A DNA stretch of 64,000 bases from positions 414,305 to 478,304 of the forward strand of contig NW_026945764.1 of NCBI RefSeq assembly GCF_034702125.1. Reading direction: 5' to 3'. Below the pieces are notes generated by a model that saw only the letters and a program-made list of their open reading frames with translations, had not been told where the DNA came from and searched no databases. Origin of the DNA: Engraulis encrasicolus (Eukaryota; Chordata; Actinopteri; Clupeiformes; Engraulidae). Positions 1 to 12,194 of this stretch are shown here, one piece after another (the first letter of the stretch is position 1; every line of letters begins with the position of its first letter). A program made the position numbers and the translations under genes.

Positions 1-215
1 ATTCTTGCAGCTTAAAAAAATATATTTCTGGACATTCAAAATGGCGGACCATCCCCCTTTTCTTGTTTGAAAAGTGCCATTTTCCCAGACATAATGGATA
101 CTTAGATTTTGATGGTGGTGGTAAGTATTCATGAAAAAGGTAACATTAGTGAATGGGTACATGAATTCTGGAAATAGACTACAAATCTTACACCTTTTAA
201 TTATGTTATGTAAGG
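1..215 (-). repeat. Dispersed repeat copy of the AGGGACAC-type MITE family, partial
   Basis: The stretch with 'aaaatggcggacc', 'gaaaagtgccattttcccag', 'gatggtggtggtaagtattc' and 'gaatgggtac' is the reverse complement of blocks at 38213-38560 and 44073-44318. The 44 kb copy has TTAA at both ends, so this is a decayed, truncated copy of a non-autonomous DNA transposon. No coding capacity is visible. Confidence 0.6.
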
Positions 216-1001
216 GATGGTGTGGAGCAATCAAGGGAAATGTTTGTCATTGGTTAAGTGACTGATGTTTGTTAATTGAAGGATGTATACCCAACCCATT
301 GTTGCGGGTGGGCAGCTGTAGTAAGCAGCTGTTCTTGAGCTGGCTTGAAATCCAAATTTTCTGCTGAATCAGAGTAGAGCATTGAGCTCACTATTGCCAT
401 TAAATATTTGTGTTTTCAGTGTTTTACTTTGCCAGTAAGTGTGTCAGCTTATGTTCAGTTGCCCTCATGCAAGTTTATCTTTATATTTGGGGAAATTAAA
501 TCGCTACATATTTTTGATACATCTTGGAGGTCTGAAGCAACTTCATCCTTCAACCTCTGAACCCCAACCGTTTAAGCCATCCTTGACGAGTGAGACCAAT
601 GCGCTCTATCACAACGTTGTCGTTTCCGAGATGTGAATAGCTTCAAATAATTCAACACAACTTGGTCATTGTTTGTGCCCATTGTGTTTCACAGCTTTTG
701 GCTAAGGACATTTTCTGCACTGTGATGAATTGATATCAACATTCTCATAGTTTTGTTGTGCTTATCATCCCCACTTCAGAAATACAGCCAACTTATCATA
801 TTTACAGTTTAAACTCACTTGCAAACAACTGTTCAGAGGCCAAAACGGAACTGCTATGACATTCACTTCCAAGCTTTCAAGCATGTTCCATTCATAATCG
901 TTTGAGATGCTTGTCAAGATTTGAGCCTCGTCTTGCGAGTGTACGACTTCAAGGCTCAAACACTACCAAGGCAAGCACACTAGACTTTGAGGATCACTCA
1001 C
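216..1001. other. No gene or repeat recognised
   Basis: Only short, unsupported open frames are present, without splice context or family resemblance. I see nothing I can name here. Confidence 0.6.
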
Positions 1002-1141
1002 CATTTCCCAAGGTCAAGTGTTCTAGCCTTGGTAGTGCGTGAAACGCCTAGTGATTGGATACTCCCTGGAGTTCACCAAAGAGTATCCAATCACTGGGCG
1101 ATTCAGGAACTACCAAGGCTAGAACACTTGACATTGGGAAA
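1002..1141. mobile_element. Near-perfect hairpin MITE (foldback)
   Basis: The left arm, about 1005-1068 (containing 'caagtgttctagccttggta' and 'gtgattggatactc'), is the reverse complement of the right arm, about 1080-1138 ('gagtatccaatcac', 'taccaaggctagaacacttg'), with a loop of only about 15 bp. The element is almost entirely terminal inverted repeat, as in foldback MITEs. No target duplication could be fixed. Confidence 0.75.
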
Positions 1142-1409
1142 TAATCACTGAATGTAGTGGTAAAATTACATTTACTTGAAGAAGCTGCTTGACAAACCTT
1201 ATTTCAGGGGGAGGGACTGCCTCCTTGAAGTTGGGTGGGTTGTCCTTTGACCTGTCACTCCTCATGGACACACAGCTCTCTGTAGGAGACCCTGGTCTCT
1301 TCTCCATGGCACTAAGGAAAGCATGTTGATGTGTTCACAAATAAATATGCAGGTTAGTCACATCATCTGTCACTCACTACACATTCAGCTCTGTCAGCCG
1401 AAATTTTGA

Positions 1410-1492
1410 TTACATTACATTACACTAAGCTGATACTTTTGTAAAAAGTAGCTTACAGTTACATTTACAGTTACAGTTAAAGTCCCTGGAGC
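1410..1492 (-). mobile_element. 3' tail of a tRNA-derived SINE, antisense fragment
   Basis: Read on the minus strand it gives a 'gctccagggac...agcttagtgtaatgtaatgtaat' tail. That is the same tail as the full SINE at 41764-41944 ('gctccaggga...gctaagtgtaatg'). The tRNA-like head is missing. Confidence 0.55.
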
Positions 1493-1497
1493 AGTAT

Positions 1498-1622
1498 GTG
1501 AAGTCAAGTCAAAGTTTATTTGTAATGCACTTTTAACACAACAGAAGCAGCTGACCAAAGTGCTAACAGGAAGGCCTAAATAAAAAAGACTTGAAACAGC
1601 ATGAAGCAACACAGACAAAAGA
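1498..1622 (-). mobile_element. 3' end of a non-LTR element with (CTTGA)-type tail, antisense
   Basis: This block is the reverse complement of about 6330-6456: shared 'gcacttttaacacaacagaa', 'cagctgaccaaagtgctaac' and the 'tcaagtcaaagttta' end. Short pentamer repeats at the 3' end are typical of L2-like LINE tails. Confidence 0.6.
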
Positions 1623-1774
1623 CTTGGAGACACCCATAAAACATTTATATTTTCTATTGAGAAAATAAAGCTAAAAGAAATGTTGGAAAAAATCCATCCA
1701 CCCATTCAGAAGTTATGGGCCAAACAATTCAGCCATCTTGAAAGTGTTGTAGCTCTGCATTTTGGGGATATACT

Positions 1775-2180
1775 AAATGACTGACATACATGCTATTTTA
1801 AGCTGGCTAAGGAACACTGCGTATGATATAATTTAGAAAATCAACATGGGTCTTAGTGGGATTTGAACACACAACCTCCATATCTCTAATCCAGCACATT
1901 TGCCGTTGATACTAAATGACATACGTGGTATTTTAAGTTGGCTAAGGAACACTGCATATGATATAACTTTGAAAATCAACATGGGTCAGAGTGGGATTCG
2001 AACTCACAAACTCCATATCTGTAATCCAGCACTTTTGCCATTGATACTAAATGACATACATGGTATTTGAAGTTGGCTAAGGAACACTGCATATGACATA
2101 ATTTTGAAAATCAACATGGGTCCGAGTGAGACTTGAACTCCCAACCTCCATATCTCTAATCCAGCAATATTACCATGGAG
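1775..2180 (-). repeat. Three tandem 135-bp units, each with an antisense tRNA-like 3' half
   Basis: The string 'ggaacactgc' recurs at 1811, 1946 and 2081, exactly 135 bp apart. Each unit contains, on the minus strand, a tRNA-like T-arm (GTTCGAATCCC-like, with variants) after a tRNA anticodon-arm-like segment. The unit looks like a tRNA-derived SINE head that was duplicated in tandem. The units differ by several substitutions, so the array is old. Confidence 0.7.
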
Positions 2181-4047
2181 CCAAGCAACTGCCTGCCAAA
2201 AGCATTCCAGCTAGACAATATCAGATTGTACTGAAGAGCTGAACAATAGACTTCTAGAACTGTTGTGCAGCTGTTCGTTAAGAATAGAATGTTGAGAGAA
2301 AGTGACAGTTGAGATGGAACCCTTTATTGGCAGCAACTGTTGTGATTGTCTGTATAGCAGTTGGTATGGTGCTCTAAGGCAGACTGCAGAATCAATAATA
2401 GTTTCTAGGTCTTAAAAAAAGCTAAAAGGAATTGGCACATGTCCTGTGCACAGATTGAAGTCATGAATGTGATCTCTCTAACAGTCTTTGAATGAAGTTT
2501 ATAGGTTAAACGGTTCAGTCACAAATGGACCTCTTGTGGGACATGCGCTGACCTCTTGTAAAAGGCACTTCAAGACTCAATGGGAAAAGCAATGGGGCCA
2601 GCCCTGTCGTTTTTACACACCTGCCATTTAAAAAGTAATGGGAGGTCGGACATAAAACTTTCACAGTTTGGGGACATCTCATAGAGCTCGCTAACAACGC
2701 ATCAACTAATCTTCTAGGTGAAAGTGTTGATGTTTTATGACCGAAAAAGCCTCCTACACTCTGATCTGTAGAGTGGCGTAACCTTGGTTCATGAAGGCTC
2801 TACCATTGTTTTCAATGGGGACCCAAACTTGCACGAAATTGCTAAAAACGGGAAAACGACAAGAGACACGGACACGCTATAGCACAACAAACGGTCGTTT
2901 TAGTGTTTGAATGGTGTCTCTATCTAGAAAGGCCTAGGAGGAGATACATTATCTATTTTTACTGCCCTGCACAAGAGAAGCAACTAAACAGGACTTGCTC
3001 TACAAGTCCGCTTAATAATAATATTAAACAGTACTTAGAGATTACTAGAATCGGCCTTGCTGTGCAAGCCCGCTTAATAATAAACGGACTTGAAGATTAC
3101 TAGAATCTGGCCTATTCTACTCTACCCTACTTCTACAAGGTGCTCTCTTTCTAGCAACAGGAACAAACTCACCAAAATCACACACAGCATCCAAAATTAC
3201 ACACACAGCATCCAAAACCCTACCTAACTGACCTCAGGCTTTGCACATTCAATAAGCAGAGATCACACTCACACTCTTCACCCACACTTCACACCGCTTC
3301 CATCCACCCACAGTTGTACATGAGTTTACATGTATTTGTTTAATATCTAAATGTTCAATCGTGATGATATCACCATGCATGCATTGTATACTGAATGTCT
3401 TCATGTTGGCTGTGACAAGTTGTGATGGTGGTGAAAACGAATTTCCCTTGGGGAGCAATAAAGGCGATCCATCAATCTGTAAGTGCAATGCTTCACAGTG
3501 TTCACAGGAGGGGTTGGCCTCCAGAAATTGTCATCCGATGTTAAATGTTTTGCCCTGTGACACCTCTATGGGAAAAAAACAACGATTGTCGATTGTTTGA
3601 TTCGTTGGAATATACTCAGATGTAGGCCCAATAACTACGATATTGTTCGATGAATATTTTGTTCTGAAATGCTCATGACGGTCATAGGACAATTATATGT
3701 ACACGCTGCAGACACCCCAAGTCCCACTAAATCAGCAACATCTCATTTGTTCCTAAAGAAACAACATATACACGTATCCTAATATTGGCCTGACCAAACT
3801 CACCAAGGCAGGCTAATATCTTAACACAATTTTACATCTTAAATTTGTGTCAGGACACTTGCTCAGATTAAGGCATCTGCGGAAAGAGATATATAGTAGG
3901 CCTATTGACTTGATTAAGCCTTCAGGAGCCAAATTTGATACGGGCCACCATAATATGTTTTGTTTTTTGGTCTTTTTGACTTTATTTATTATATTACAGT
4001 AGGAGAGAGACAGGAAATGAGTGGTGAGAGAGAGATGGGGACGCCTT
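2181..4047. other. No gene recognised; small local duplication near 2990-3115
   Basis: No coding exon or known family could be supported. Around 2990-3115 a motif ('ccgcttaataataa', 'agattactagaatc', 'gcttaataataaacggactt') occurs twice about 60-70 bp apart, indicating a small imperfect tandem duplication. Confidence 0.45.
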
Positions 4048-5998
4048 GACGCGATCCCCACACATCTGCTAAAAAACATACTTGGTTGCTTAGCAGCACC
4101 TTTACTGCAAATTGTTAACACCTCTATGCTTACAGGCATTTTTCCAAGCTCATTCAAAACAGCCATGGTAAAGCCACTCCTAAAAAAGACAAATTTAGAT
4201 CAGAATTCTTTAAACAACTACAGACCTATATCAAACCTCCCCTTTATAAGCAAGGTACTAGAAAAAGTTGTATTTAAACAGCTTAATTAACATCTGGCTG
4301 GGAATGATATCTTGGAAAAATTCCAATCAGGCTTTAGAGCCAACCATAGCACCGAAACAGCACTAACCAAAATAATAAGTGATCTTAGGCTCAGCACTGC
4401 CGCAAACAAAGTTTCAGCACTTATCCTCCTCGACCTCAGTGCCGCCTTTGACACGATAGACCACAACATACTAATTGACCGCCTTGAATCTTGGGTAGGC
4501 TTGTCCGGTCACGTCTTAGAGTGGTTCAAAACATATATTACAGGAAGGCAGTTTTTTGTCACCATCGGAGAACACGTCTCCAACAAGTATGATGTGCCTT
4601 TTGGAGTTGCTCAGGGTAGTTGCTTGGGCCCTCTCCTCTTCTCTCTCTATATGTTGCCCCTGGGCTCCATCATCAGAGAGCACAATGTTGATTTTCATAG
4701 CTATGCCGATGACACTCAACTATATATCTCTGTCGAGCCTAGCCAAACCACTGCCATTCATGCCTTGACTAAATGCATGTCTGCCATCACAGATTGGATG
4801 AACAGTAACTTCCTAAAATTAAATGAGGATAAAACTGAAGTGTTGCTCATTGGGCCTAAGGAAAAACGTGCAAAACTCCACTCAAGCCTAGGTGACCTAA
4901 GCATGCACATTAAAGATAAGGTTACTAGCTTTGAGCCTCACATCAACAAGATAACAAAATCTGCTTTTTTCCATCTTAGAAATGTCAACAAAGTGCGCGG
5001 CTTGGCCCCCCGACAAGACGCTGAGAAACTTATTCATGCCTTTGTCACCAGTAGGATAGACTACTGCAATGCTCTCTTCTCTGGTCTCCCAAAAAAATTA
5101 ATTGACAAATTGCAACTCATTCAAAATTCTGTGGCAAGAATCCTAACAAGAACCAGAATGAGAGAGCACATCTCTCCTGTCTTGGCAGACCTGCACTGGT
5201 TACCTGTCTCACACAGAATCGACTTTAAGATTCTGCTCACAGTATTTAAAGCATTAAATGGACTTGCCCCTAGTTATATCTCAGACATGCTCTCTTTTTA
5301 TGCCCCTGCTCGAGCTCTCAGGTCCACTGATGCCAAGCTGCTAAGGACCCCCACCCCCCCGCAGAAGAAGATCGGCGACGCCGCATTTGCCTGCTATGTG
5401 CCCAAGAGATGGAACGCCCTCCCCATCGAGATCCGATCAGCCACCTCCGTCGACTCCTTCAAGAAGCAGCTGAAGACCCACCTCTTCATCCTTGCCAACT
5501 CCTAGCTGCCAAGGCGTCATAGTGTCCCAGCTGCCGCAGCGCCCTTACTGTCCCCTAGGTGGCCGCTGGTCTCTGCCTGAGGTTTCTTCCTGACTATAGG
5601 GGGTCTTTTTTTCTCAGACTTCACTGAGCTTTTTTTCCCCCTTACAAACTATGAATCAAGCGAAAGGGAGTTTTTCCTCACCCCTGATGCCACCAGGGGC
5701 CGCACCTGAGCGCCCAATCTCTGTGTGACTATCTATGACTTATGATAGGCCCAGCCACTATGGACCTTACACATCTAAGAATCCTGGTCCTATCCTACGT
5801 TGACCTTATGACTCTACATTCTCTGTCTATCTCTTCTTCCTCTGCCTTCCTGCTTTTTCTGCCTCTCCTCTATACCTCTCCTTTTAAATCTATCTCTAAC
5901 AATGTTTTTTTTTCCATTTGTTAAGCACTTTGAGTTACATGCCTTGTATGACACAGTGCTATACAAATACAATTATTATTATTTATTATTATTATTAA
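4048..5998 (+). mobile_element. L2-like LINE, 5'-truncated, with broken reverse transcriptase
   Basis: This is a non-LTR retrotransposon of the L2-like group that would copy its RNA at a nicked chromosomal target. What remains is the reverse transcriptase and C-terminal region; the 5' UTR and endonuclease are gone. A stop (TAA at about 4288) separates an 89-codon frame with 'NNYRPISNLPF' from the main frame 4312-5505 (397 codons). The main frame keeps 'LLDLSAAFDTIDH' (about residue 47), the catalytic 'YADDTQLY' (about residue 131) and 'LNEDKTEVLLIGP'. Compared with the second copy at 56075, about 10 residues are missing in frame after 'HIKDKVTS'. The 3' end is of LINE type: 'gcactttgagttac...gctatacaaata' followed by (ATT)n. 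It is not host coding sequence and cannot be autonomous. Confidence 0.9.
4312..5505 (+). pseudogene. LINE reverse transcriptase fragment
   Basis: A 397-codon open frame holds the palm motifs of a reverse transcriptase: 'AAFDTIDH' for motif A and 'YADD' for motif C. Its C-terminus reads 'HWLPVSHRIDFKILLTVFKALNGLAPSYI', a tail common in fish L2-like elements. The annotated first codon is TTG; the true frame continued upstream through what is now a stop, so the start is artificial. The protein lacks the endonuclease and has an in-frame deletion near residue 207. It is best treated as a pseudogene of a mobile element. Confidence 0.88.
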
Positions 5999-6000
5999 GG

Positions 6001-6456
6001 GCCCCGGCGCAGCAGCCCAGTGCCCCACCATTAGAGCCACAGGAGGCCCGGACGGACACCCGTCAACCCAAGTTTTTATTTCCCCTTGATATATTCTTGT
6101 CTTTTAAATCTCATCTGGGCCCTATTGACTTACTGATTTATTTATTTATTTATTGTTTTAACCCACCTTCTTTTTTTTAACCCTCTTATTTATTGACACT
6201 CTTGTGTGATTTTCATTCATTTATATAGGTCTATTTGTTCTTATTGATACTGACTTCAGTACATTTTTCAGTCTTGTCGTATCCACTAAAACTTGTGTTT
6301 TTTGTGTGTTTTATGGATGTCTTTTGTCAATTGCTGCTTTATGTTGTTTCAAGTCTTTTTTTTTAACTTAGGCCCTTCTGTTAGCACTTTGGTCAGCTGT
6401 TTTTGTTGTGTTAAAAGTGCATTACAAATAAACTTTGACTTGACTTGACTTGAATG
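6001..6456 (+). mobile_element. 3' region of a second non-LTR element, non-coding
   Basis: The block ends in 'agtgcattacaaataaactt' followed by repeated 'tgact' units, and its last 125 bp is repeated in reverse at 1498-1622. It directly follows the (ATT)n tail of the L2 copy, so the two are adjacent insertions or one rearranged element. No reading frame is supported. Confidence 0.55.
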
Positions 6457-7143
6457 TTTTAAAAGAGAAATTGTAATTGTAGCACAGAGGCTTGGGCGAT
6501 TTCTGTCCACAGAAAATGGAAGAAGCCAAGAGAATTGTTTGTCAGTTATTGAACTGTTAAAATAATTATAAACTTTGCTAACGTATTATCATTAATTTAA
6601 CATGTGCTTAAGCGTACTAGATCATGTGTTATTTTGCAACTTGCTGAGTCTGACGAAGTGATTTTTCAGTCTTGTGATACTTACTTCTCCTTTTTGTCTG
6701 ACTGACCAGAGAGAAGTGAAATTCTTTTTGTCTCCTAATAAAAGCTAACGGGGCCTTGCAGCCAGGGAGTAACACAACTTACACAAGGGTGACACAAAAT
6801 GCTGTGTTGTTAGACATTATGTATTTAAATGTTCTGATTCAGAACAGTTGAATTCTTTACATGGATACACCGTTGATACATTTTGTAAAATGTACTCTAG
6901 CAATTAGTAGGATAATCTTAAACAAAAAACATTAAGCAAGCTCTTCTCTCTCTTTGAACAATAGTTAAAATGAAACGTTTCCGGAAGTATTTGTTAAGAA
7001 AATCACTGCCCTTATTGTTTGATTTATCTAAAATACTCAAATGTACAGATCATGATACTTCTTTGTCAACCATTGACCTTTACAATGAACATATAAACGA
7101 CTAAGCATGCAAACTGTGCATAAATAAAATAAGTATCTGCATC
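6457..7143. other. No gene recognised
   Basis: AT-rich sequence without credible exons or identifiable repeats. Confidence 0.5.
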
Positions 7144-7515
7144 ATTATTCTCTGAGAAACAACTTTAAAAACCGAATCACACTTACCAAGTAGAGCTATA
7201 TACATCAAATTCAGATGATGTTCTATTATATAAACCCTTTCTCCTCACTGCATTGCTTCCACCGTCGATGAAAGCCTCTTACTTTTGGTTTTTATCCTTC
7301 CTGATTTGAGCTTCGAGTTACTGTGATGATGCAATTTTTGTTTGGGGCGTGTACTAATGTGTATGGATGTACGTCACCACATTATTCTCTGAGTAACAAC
7401 TTTGGAAATGGTATCAGACTTAGCAATTAGAGCTATCTCAAATTCAGATGTGGACTGTGTAAACCCTTGCAGCTCACTGAATTGCTTCCACCGTTGATGA
7501 AAGCCTCTTACTTTC
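7144..7515. repeat. Imperfect tandem duplication, about 235-bp period
   Basis: 'attattctctgag', 'agagctat', 'caaattcagatg', 'gtaaaccctt'-like sequence and 'attgcttccaccgt' + 'gatgaaagcctcttactttt' each occur twice in the same order, about 230-237 bp apart. The copies have diverged. Confidence 0.65.
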
Positions 7516-7571
7516 CACTATATCAAATTCATTCCTCTGACTGGAAATGTTATCTTGTTAGCATTTTAAGA

Positions 7572-7612
7572 TTGGGGGGGGGGGTGGGGGGGGTGGGGTG
7601 GGTGGGGTATTT
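7572..7612 (+). repeat. G-rich run, quadruplex-prone
   Basis: A run of about 40 bases made only of G with single T interruptions (G10, G8, G4, G3 and G4 blocks). Such sequence can fold as a G-quadruplex. No adjacent gene gives it an evident role. Confidence 0.6.
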
Positions 7613-8739
7613 ATGTCCAGTCATAAGTGCAGTGGATCCTTGTCTGCCCACATTGCAATGTAGCCTGTCATATTTATTCTAAAGCTGGTAACAACCTAAA
7701 AATACAAGGTTTGTGATACAAAATGTCATGTTTGGGTACATTATGCAATGTGTTTTAGGTTTTGACTGTAAAGCACAACCATTTTGAAAAGTCTAAATGC
7801 CTGAAAATTTAACTGAAGTTGTGCATGATATTCTTGATCATAAACATTGAGAAATGTCATGAAATATTGTGGCAGTGGTGATTGTATGCAATTGCGCAAA
7901 ACATTGAAAAAGTGATTTTTTTTTTGGCTGATGTATGGAACATGTAGACATGGTACTGCAAAGAGTGTGGAACTTGGTGGCAAAACTGTAAATGTATCTC
8001 ATGCGAGTTGGCAAAGACAAATAGCACCACATGGCCACTAGGTGGCAGACAGACCCTAAAGGCAGAGAGTGTTTATGGGTAGTACGAGAGAGGAATCTCG
8101 CAACTTTTTCCGGGTGGTACTGTCCACTAAGTGGCGCCATCCAGACAGCGCAGAGGAGCGCCAAGGAGCGCAGAGGCTGTTAAAATGAATGGGGTCCCAT
8201 GGAGCTCAACCACGATGCTGCCATTGCTTTGGGAGAGAATTGGTATCATCGTTTCATCTTATTTTTCCAAAAGGCAGGATAGATTATCCTTTCAAACAGC
8301 ACTTAGTTTGAATGTTTAAACTCGCTGGATCTTTGTAAAATACGTCTTTATTGTCAATATGACGTCACGAGTGGCTTCACACACTGCGTTTGGATTGGTC
8401 GGCCGGCTGCTTTGCTGTGATCACGACGGCCGTAAAGCAATTTTGTTAGCAAGATGCTAGTGGAGCCTGACTCATAAATGCCAAAGCTGTAGGAAATCAG
8501 AAGGGCATAACTCCCAGGTTATTGTACATTTCATTGAAATCCACATTGGTTTCTCAGAACTTACAGTAATATTGTCAAGTTTCAGCCGACAGTGAGCACA
8601 ATTGTCAGTTATTAGCGCCAGCCTTATGAGCTCTGCTGTCTCGACAGCGCTCCCTAGGTGAACTGCAGGCACAGGTTGGAGGGCGAGATTCAACACTGTA
8701 TGTAAACCCACTGTGCTATAGGCCTCTGAGGTGAGGACA
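7613..8739. other. No gene recognised
   Basis: Several short open frames overlap each other but none resembles a known family. I see no supported feature. Confidence 0.45.
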
Positions 8740-9025
8740 AGGCCATACATAAACAGAGTACACAGTACACACAGTGAGCTAATAGACATAGTGTACACAA
8801 ATAGATGCATACAGTACACACAGTGAGCTAATAGACATAGTGTACACAAATAGATGCATACAGTACACACAGTGGACCCGATTGACATGTTTACTCAAAT
8901 AGATGCATACAGTACACACAGTGGGCCTGATTGGCATGTTGTACACAAATAGATGCATACAGTACACATAGTGGGACCGATTTACATAATGTAAACAAAT
9001 ACAGGCATACAGTACACGTCTACGT
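8740..9025. repeat. Minisatellite, 49-50 bp unit, five to six copies
   Basis: The junction 'gcatacagtacac' recurs at about 8762, 8811, 8860, 8909, 8959 and 9009. The first two copies are nearly identical and the later ones diverge. The units abut with no unique spacers, so this is a minisatellite, not a CRISPR array. Open frames reading 'MYCMHLFVY' on the minus strand are products of the repeat. Confidence 0.85.
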
Positions 9026-9715
9026 AATCAGACAGATGTTTGCGAGGTTAGTGAAGGCAAAGATGTGACATCTCCATTTAGTAGTACACGTATGTATGAA
9101 CACAGCTCCACAATTACACTCAGTCGTTTTACTTGCCATGGCCTTGTTGTCAATATAGGCCTAAACTATGTGTAGGAAAAAAAGATCCACTTGCAATTCA
9201 TCCATCAGTTGTCAAACATTGTAATGTAGCTGTACCTGATACTTAGACGCTGCACTGGCTCTTTATGACATGTTGAGATGTGAGGGAGGGCAATAGAGAA
9301 GTAACCTGAAGCTCACTGGACTCAACACAACACAAACTAGTGTTCATGACATGTCATGGCATTTTGAACAGGCCTAGATGGGTCTTCAATGCACTTTTGA
9401 ATTTGGAAACATTTGACTCCTGGGTGCATTTGACATGGACGAGAGTTCCATATAAGGTACAGTAGACCCAGTTTCAATAGGCCTAGTGTTGTGCAGTTTG
9501 TGATGGAAAATATATTTTTTAACGGCTCCTAATCGTGAATAATGGGAACAGAATCACATCTGGGGAGCCAGATCCTTTCCTTTTTTCCTGTTTGTTTTCA
9601 GCATGTGATTTTCATGTGATACTTCACATCTCTACCTTAGACAGTTAGAAGGAAGAGGATGGTCAGTTGTTGTTTGGACTAAACGAGCGAAATGTGGCGT
9701 TTTAGATGCTGTCTC
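9026..9715. other. No gene recognised
   Basis: No exon, repeat or RNA gene could be supported. Confidence 0.45.
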
Positions 9716-9719
9716 CTTT

Positions 9720-9850
9720 TGACAGGACAATATGGGATGAGGGCAAGAAGTGAGTAGGAGAGATAGATGAGGAAGGATTGGGAAATGAACTCCGGTCAGA
9801 ATCAAACCCGGATCTCTGGCATAATAGTCAATGCCTCAACAATTTGAGCT
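9720..9850 (-). mobile_element. tRNA-derived SINE, antisense
   Basis: Read on the minus strand it starts 'gggtgtaaccagctcaaatt' (A-box region), then has a B-box-like 'gggtttgattc'. It is followed by a 'ctcatc...tattgtcctgtc' tail like that of the plus-strand SINE at 20957. Confidence 0.6.
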
Positions 9851-10123
9851 GGTTACACCCAGGGCCAAATGTTATATTTTTAAACAAAATACTGTATATT
9901 TAAAAGAGCCACTAGTGGCTGCTGCCTTCAATTCATCAGCTCTATAAGAGGAGGCAAATCAGTTTTAAGTCAGCTGAAGTGTTTGTAATAAACAAAGAGG
10001 CTAACATAGATAGGGTTCTTTCCAATATCCCAACTCCCGTCCTCACCTAGTGCTCGTGAGCTTAATTCAATATCTCGCAAAAGCGCAATTGAAATACACA
10101 TACATACACTGTGTGTGTTCATA

Positions 10124-10550
10124 CAGGGGTTGGACAAAATAACGGAAACACCTGTCATTTTAGTGTGGGAAGTTTCATAGCTGAAGTCGACCAACCCGTT
10201 GGCCAATCTTCATTAATTGCACATTGCACCAGTAAGGTTAAGTGTGTAAGTTAAATTAGTGGGGTAAGAGCAGTCTTGCTCAAACTTTTGCAATGCACAC
10301 AACATTACGGGTGACATATCAGAGTTCAAAAAGGAGAAATTATTGGTGCACGTGTAACTGTTGCATCTTTGACCGAGACAGCAAGTCTTTGTGATTTATT
10401 AGGAGCCACGGTATCCAAGGTAATGTCTGCATACCGTCAGGAAGGATGAACCACATCCAACAGGATTAACTTTGTATGCAAAAAGAAGCTGTCTGAATTC
10501 TCTGAAAGGGATGTTTGGGTGCTAACCCGGGCTGTATCCAAAAAACAAAA
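10124..10550 (+). mobile_element. Tc1-like transposon relic: left end plus transposase N-terminal part
   Basis: A TA dinucleotide precedes 'caggggttggacaaaataac', a terminal repeat of a Tc1/mariner type I recognise from fish. Downstream, the plus strand encodes a decayed helix-turn-helix transposase N-terminus. Conceptual pieces such as 'SEFKKEK', 'SVCIP' and 'KDEPHPTGL' are split by stops and frame changes. The DDE catalytic half and right terminal repeat are absent. Confidence 0.65.
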
Positions 10551-10782
10551 AGCTGGGTAACAGTTTTAGAAAGGCTCTGAGCTTTGGTAATCCCTAGAAA
10601 TAGGACAAAGTCCCTCCCATTGACTTTTATTCTGATTTTCAGCCTGGGACATTTGTCACAGAAAAGCTTGATCCTGAAAATCGCGAGCTTGCCTTTTTCG
10701 GACCCAAAAATGAATGGGAGTCAATGGGGGCTCTGGAGTCTCGGTGGCAGGGCATGTTTTGACACCTTTCCTGTGTACCCCT

Positions 10783-10936
10783 CAGGGGTCCGTTTCTCAA
10801 AAGTGTCTTTGCTTTCGTCGTTAGCGAAGTCCTTTGTACGAGCGACTCAACTCTGTCAACCATTAAATCCACCAAGGGAATGGTAAGACGGTCTTAAGAC
10901 GGTTAGCAACAACAATAATCGAGAAACGGACCCCTG
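10783..10936. mobile_element. Short MITE with inverted ends CAGGGGTCCGTTTCTC
   Basis: 'caggggtccgtttctc' at the left is exactly matched by 'gagaaacggacccctg' at the right, 154 bp overall. The flanking 8 bp do not match, so the superfamily assignment is open; CAG ends hint at hAT. Confidence 0.75.
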
Positions 10937-12190
10937 CCAAGTAGACTAAAATGTTGTAGTAAACAATGCAAATGTGAACAGTGTGCGTGAGTTTTCTTTT
11001 CTTTAACGTTGGTGACCCAGGGGTTTCACTCCGATGCACCTGACCAAAGGAGGTGTTCTACAGTAGAATTCTACACTATCCAAACCACTCTGCCCATTCA
11101 AGTCAACGGGGGTGGCAGGGAACCTGGTGGCAGTGCACGTTTTGACACGTTTTCAGTGGATATCAAGTGGCTCCTTTGAGTTTCCCAAAGACCTGACCCA
11201 AGTTTTATGTTGTGTTTCCTCAGGAGAATTGCTTTCACAGTGGGTTACATTATTTATTTAGATTCACATTCAGTTTCTCCATTTTTATAGTCTAAGTATC
11301 GTAGTATTTTATCCTAAGTATTCTTGTGACAATACATTAGATTGCTCTCATGACTATTGACATACCCCAGAGTCTTAGCTTTCTAACAAGACCATGCATG
11401 TTAGTTTACGACAAACCGAGGAAGAGCTGTAAATCCTGGAGCTGATGCAGTGCAACAGATGCCAAAAAAATGTATACAATTGTACTGACTGTTATGTGGT
11501 TAATTAAAGAATGGGCATATGAGATTACAATACTTTAATTGCCAAATTTTGCTGGTACAACATAAATGGTAAGATATACAGCTGCAATTACAAAAAACGT
11601 CAAGTGAAACACAGGCAGGAACATTGTGGGCATGTGAAGGGAGCAATATAGTGTACATTGTTTCTGTCACTCACAATCAGCGGCAGCACTACAGCAACAA
11701 ATGTCTTGTGGGTGCCAGTGATACCAACAACTCCCACAAAATAAGAACTTAAAGCAAAAAAAAAAAAACAACTTCACATTAACAATGAATATTCATGCTC
11801 ACTCAGTGTAAATGTAGGTGCCAAAGCAGATGTACCATGTTATGTTTACAGATGCCAATTTGCAAAAACTGCACAAAAAGGTGCTTGCCTAGGGCACCAA
11901 ACTGACTAGAACCGGTCCTGCACACAACGATCATAGTCTTTAATATATACATTTAATTCAGCACAAATATCACATATTCAGTTCATCCATGTACAGTAAC
12001 ACAGATGCTTTGGATTTAATCAATGCCAACAGGAAATTAGAGCACAAAAAACATTCCTTTAAAATAATACTACTGTAATATCCATTATAGAGAGAAAAGC
12101 CAGTCTCCAGGTTCTCCATGTGTCTATTAACAATATTTACAGTATTTGCATGCAGTATTCAGTTAAATGAATAGCGTTCACAAACATCTA
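10937..12190. other. No gene recognised
   Basis: AT-rich sequence downstream (minus strand) of the NLR 3' end. It could include 3' UTR or old LINE tails but I found no decisive signal. Confidence 0.4.
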
Positions 12191-12194
12191 ACAA

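Noticed and set aside
8740..9025. Possible CRISPR-like array of regular 49-bp units
   Set aside because: Units abut directly with no unique spacers, and the genome is vertebrate; it is a minisatellite.
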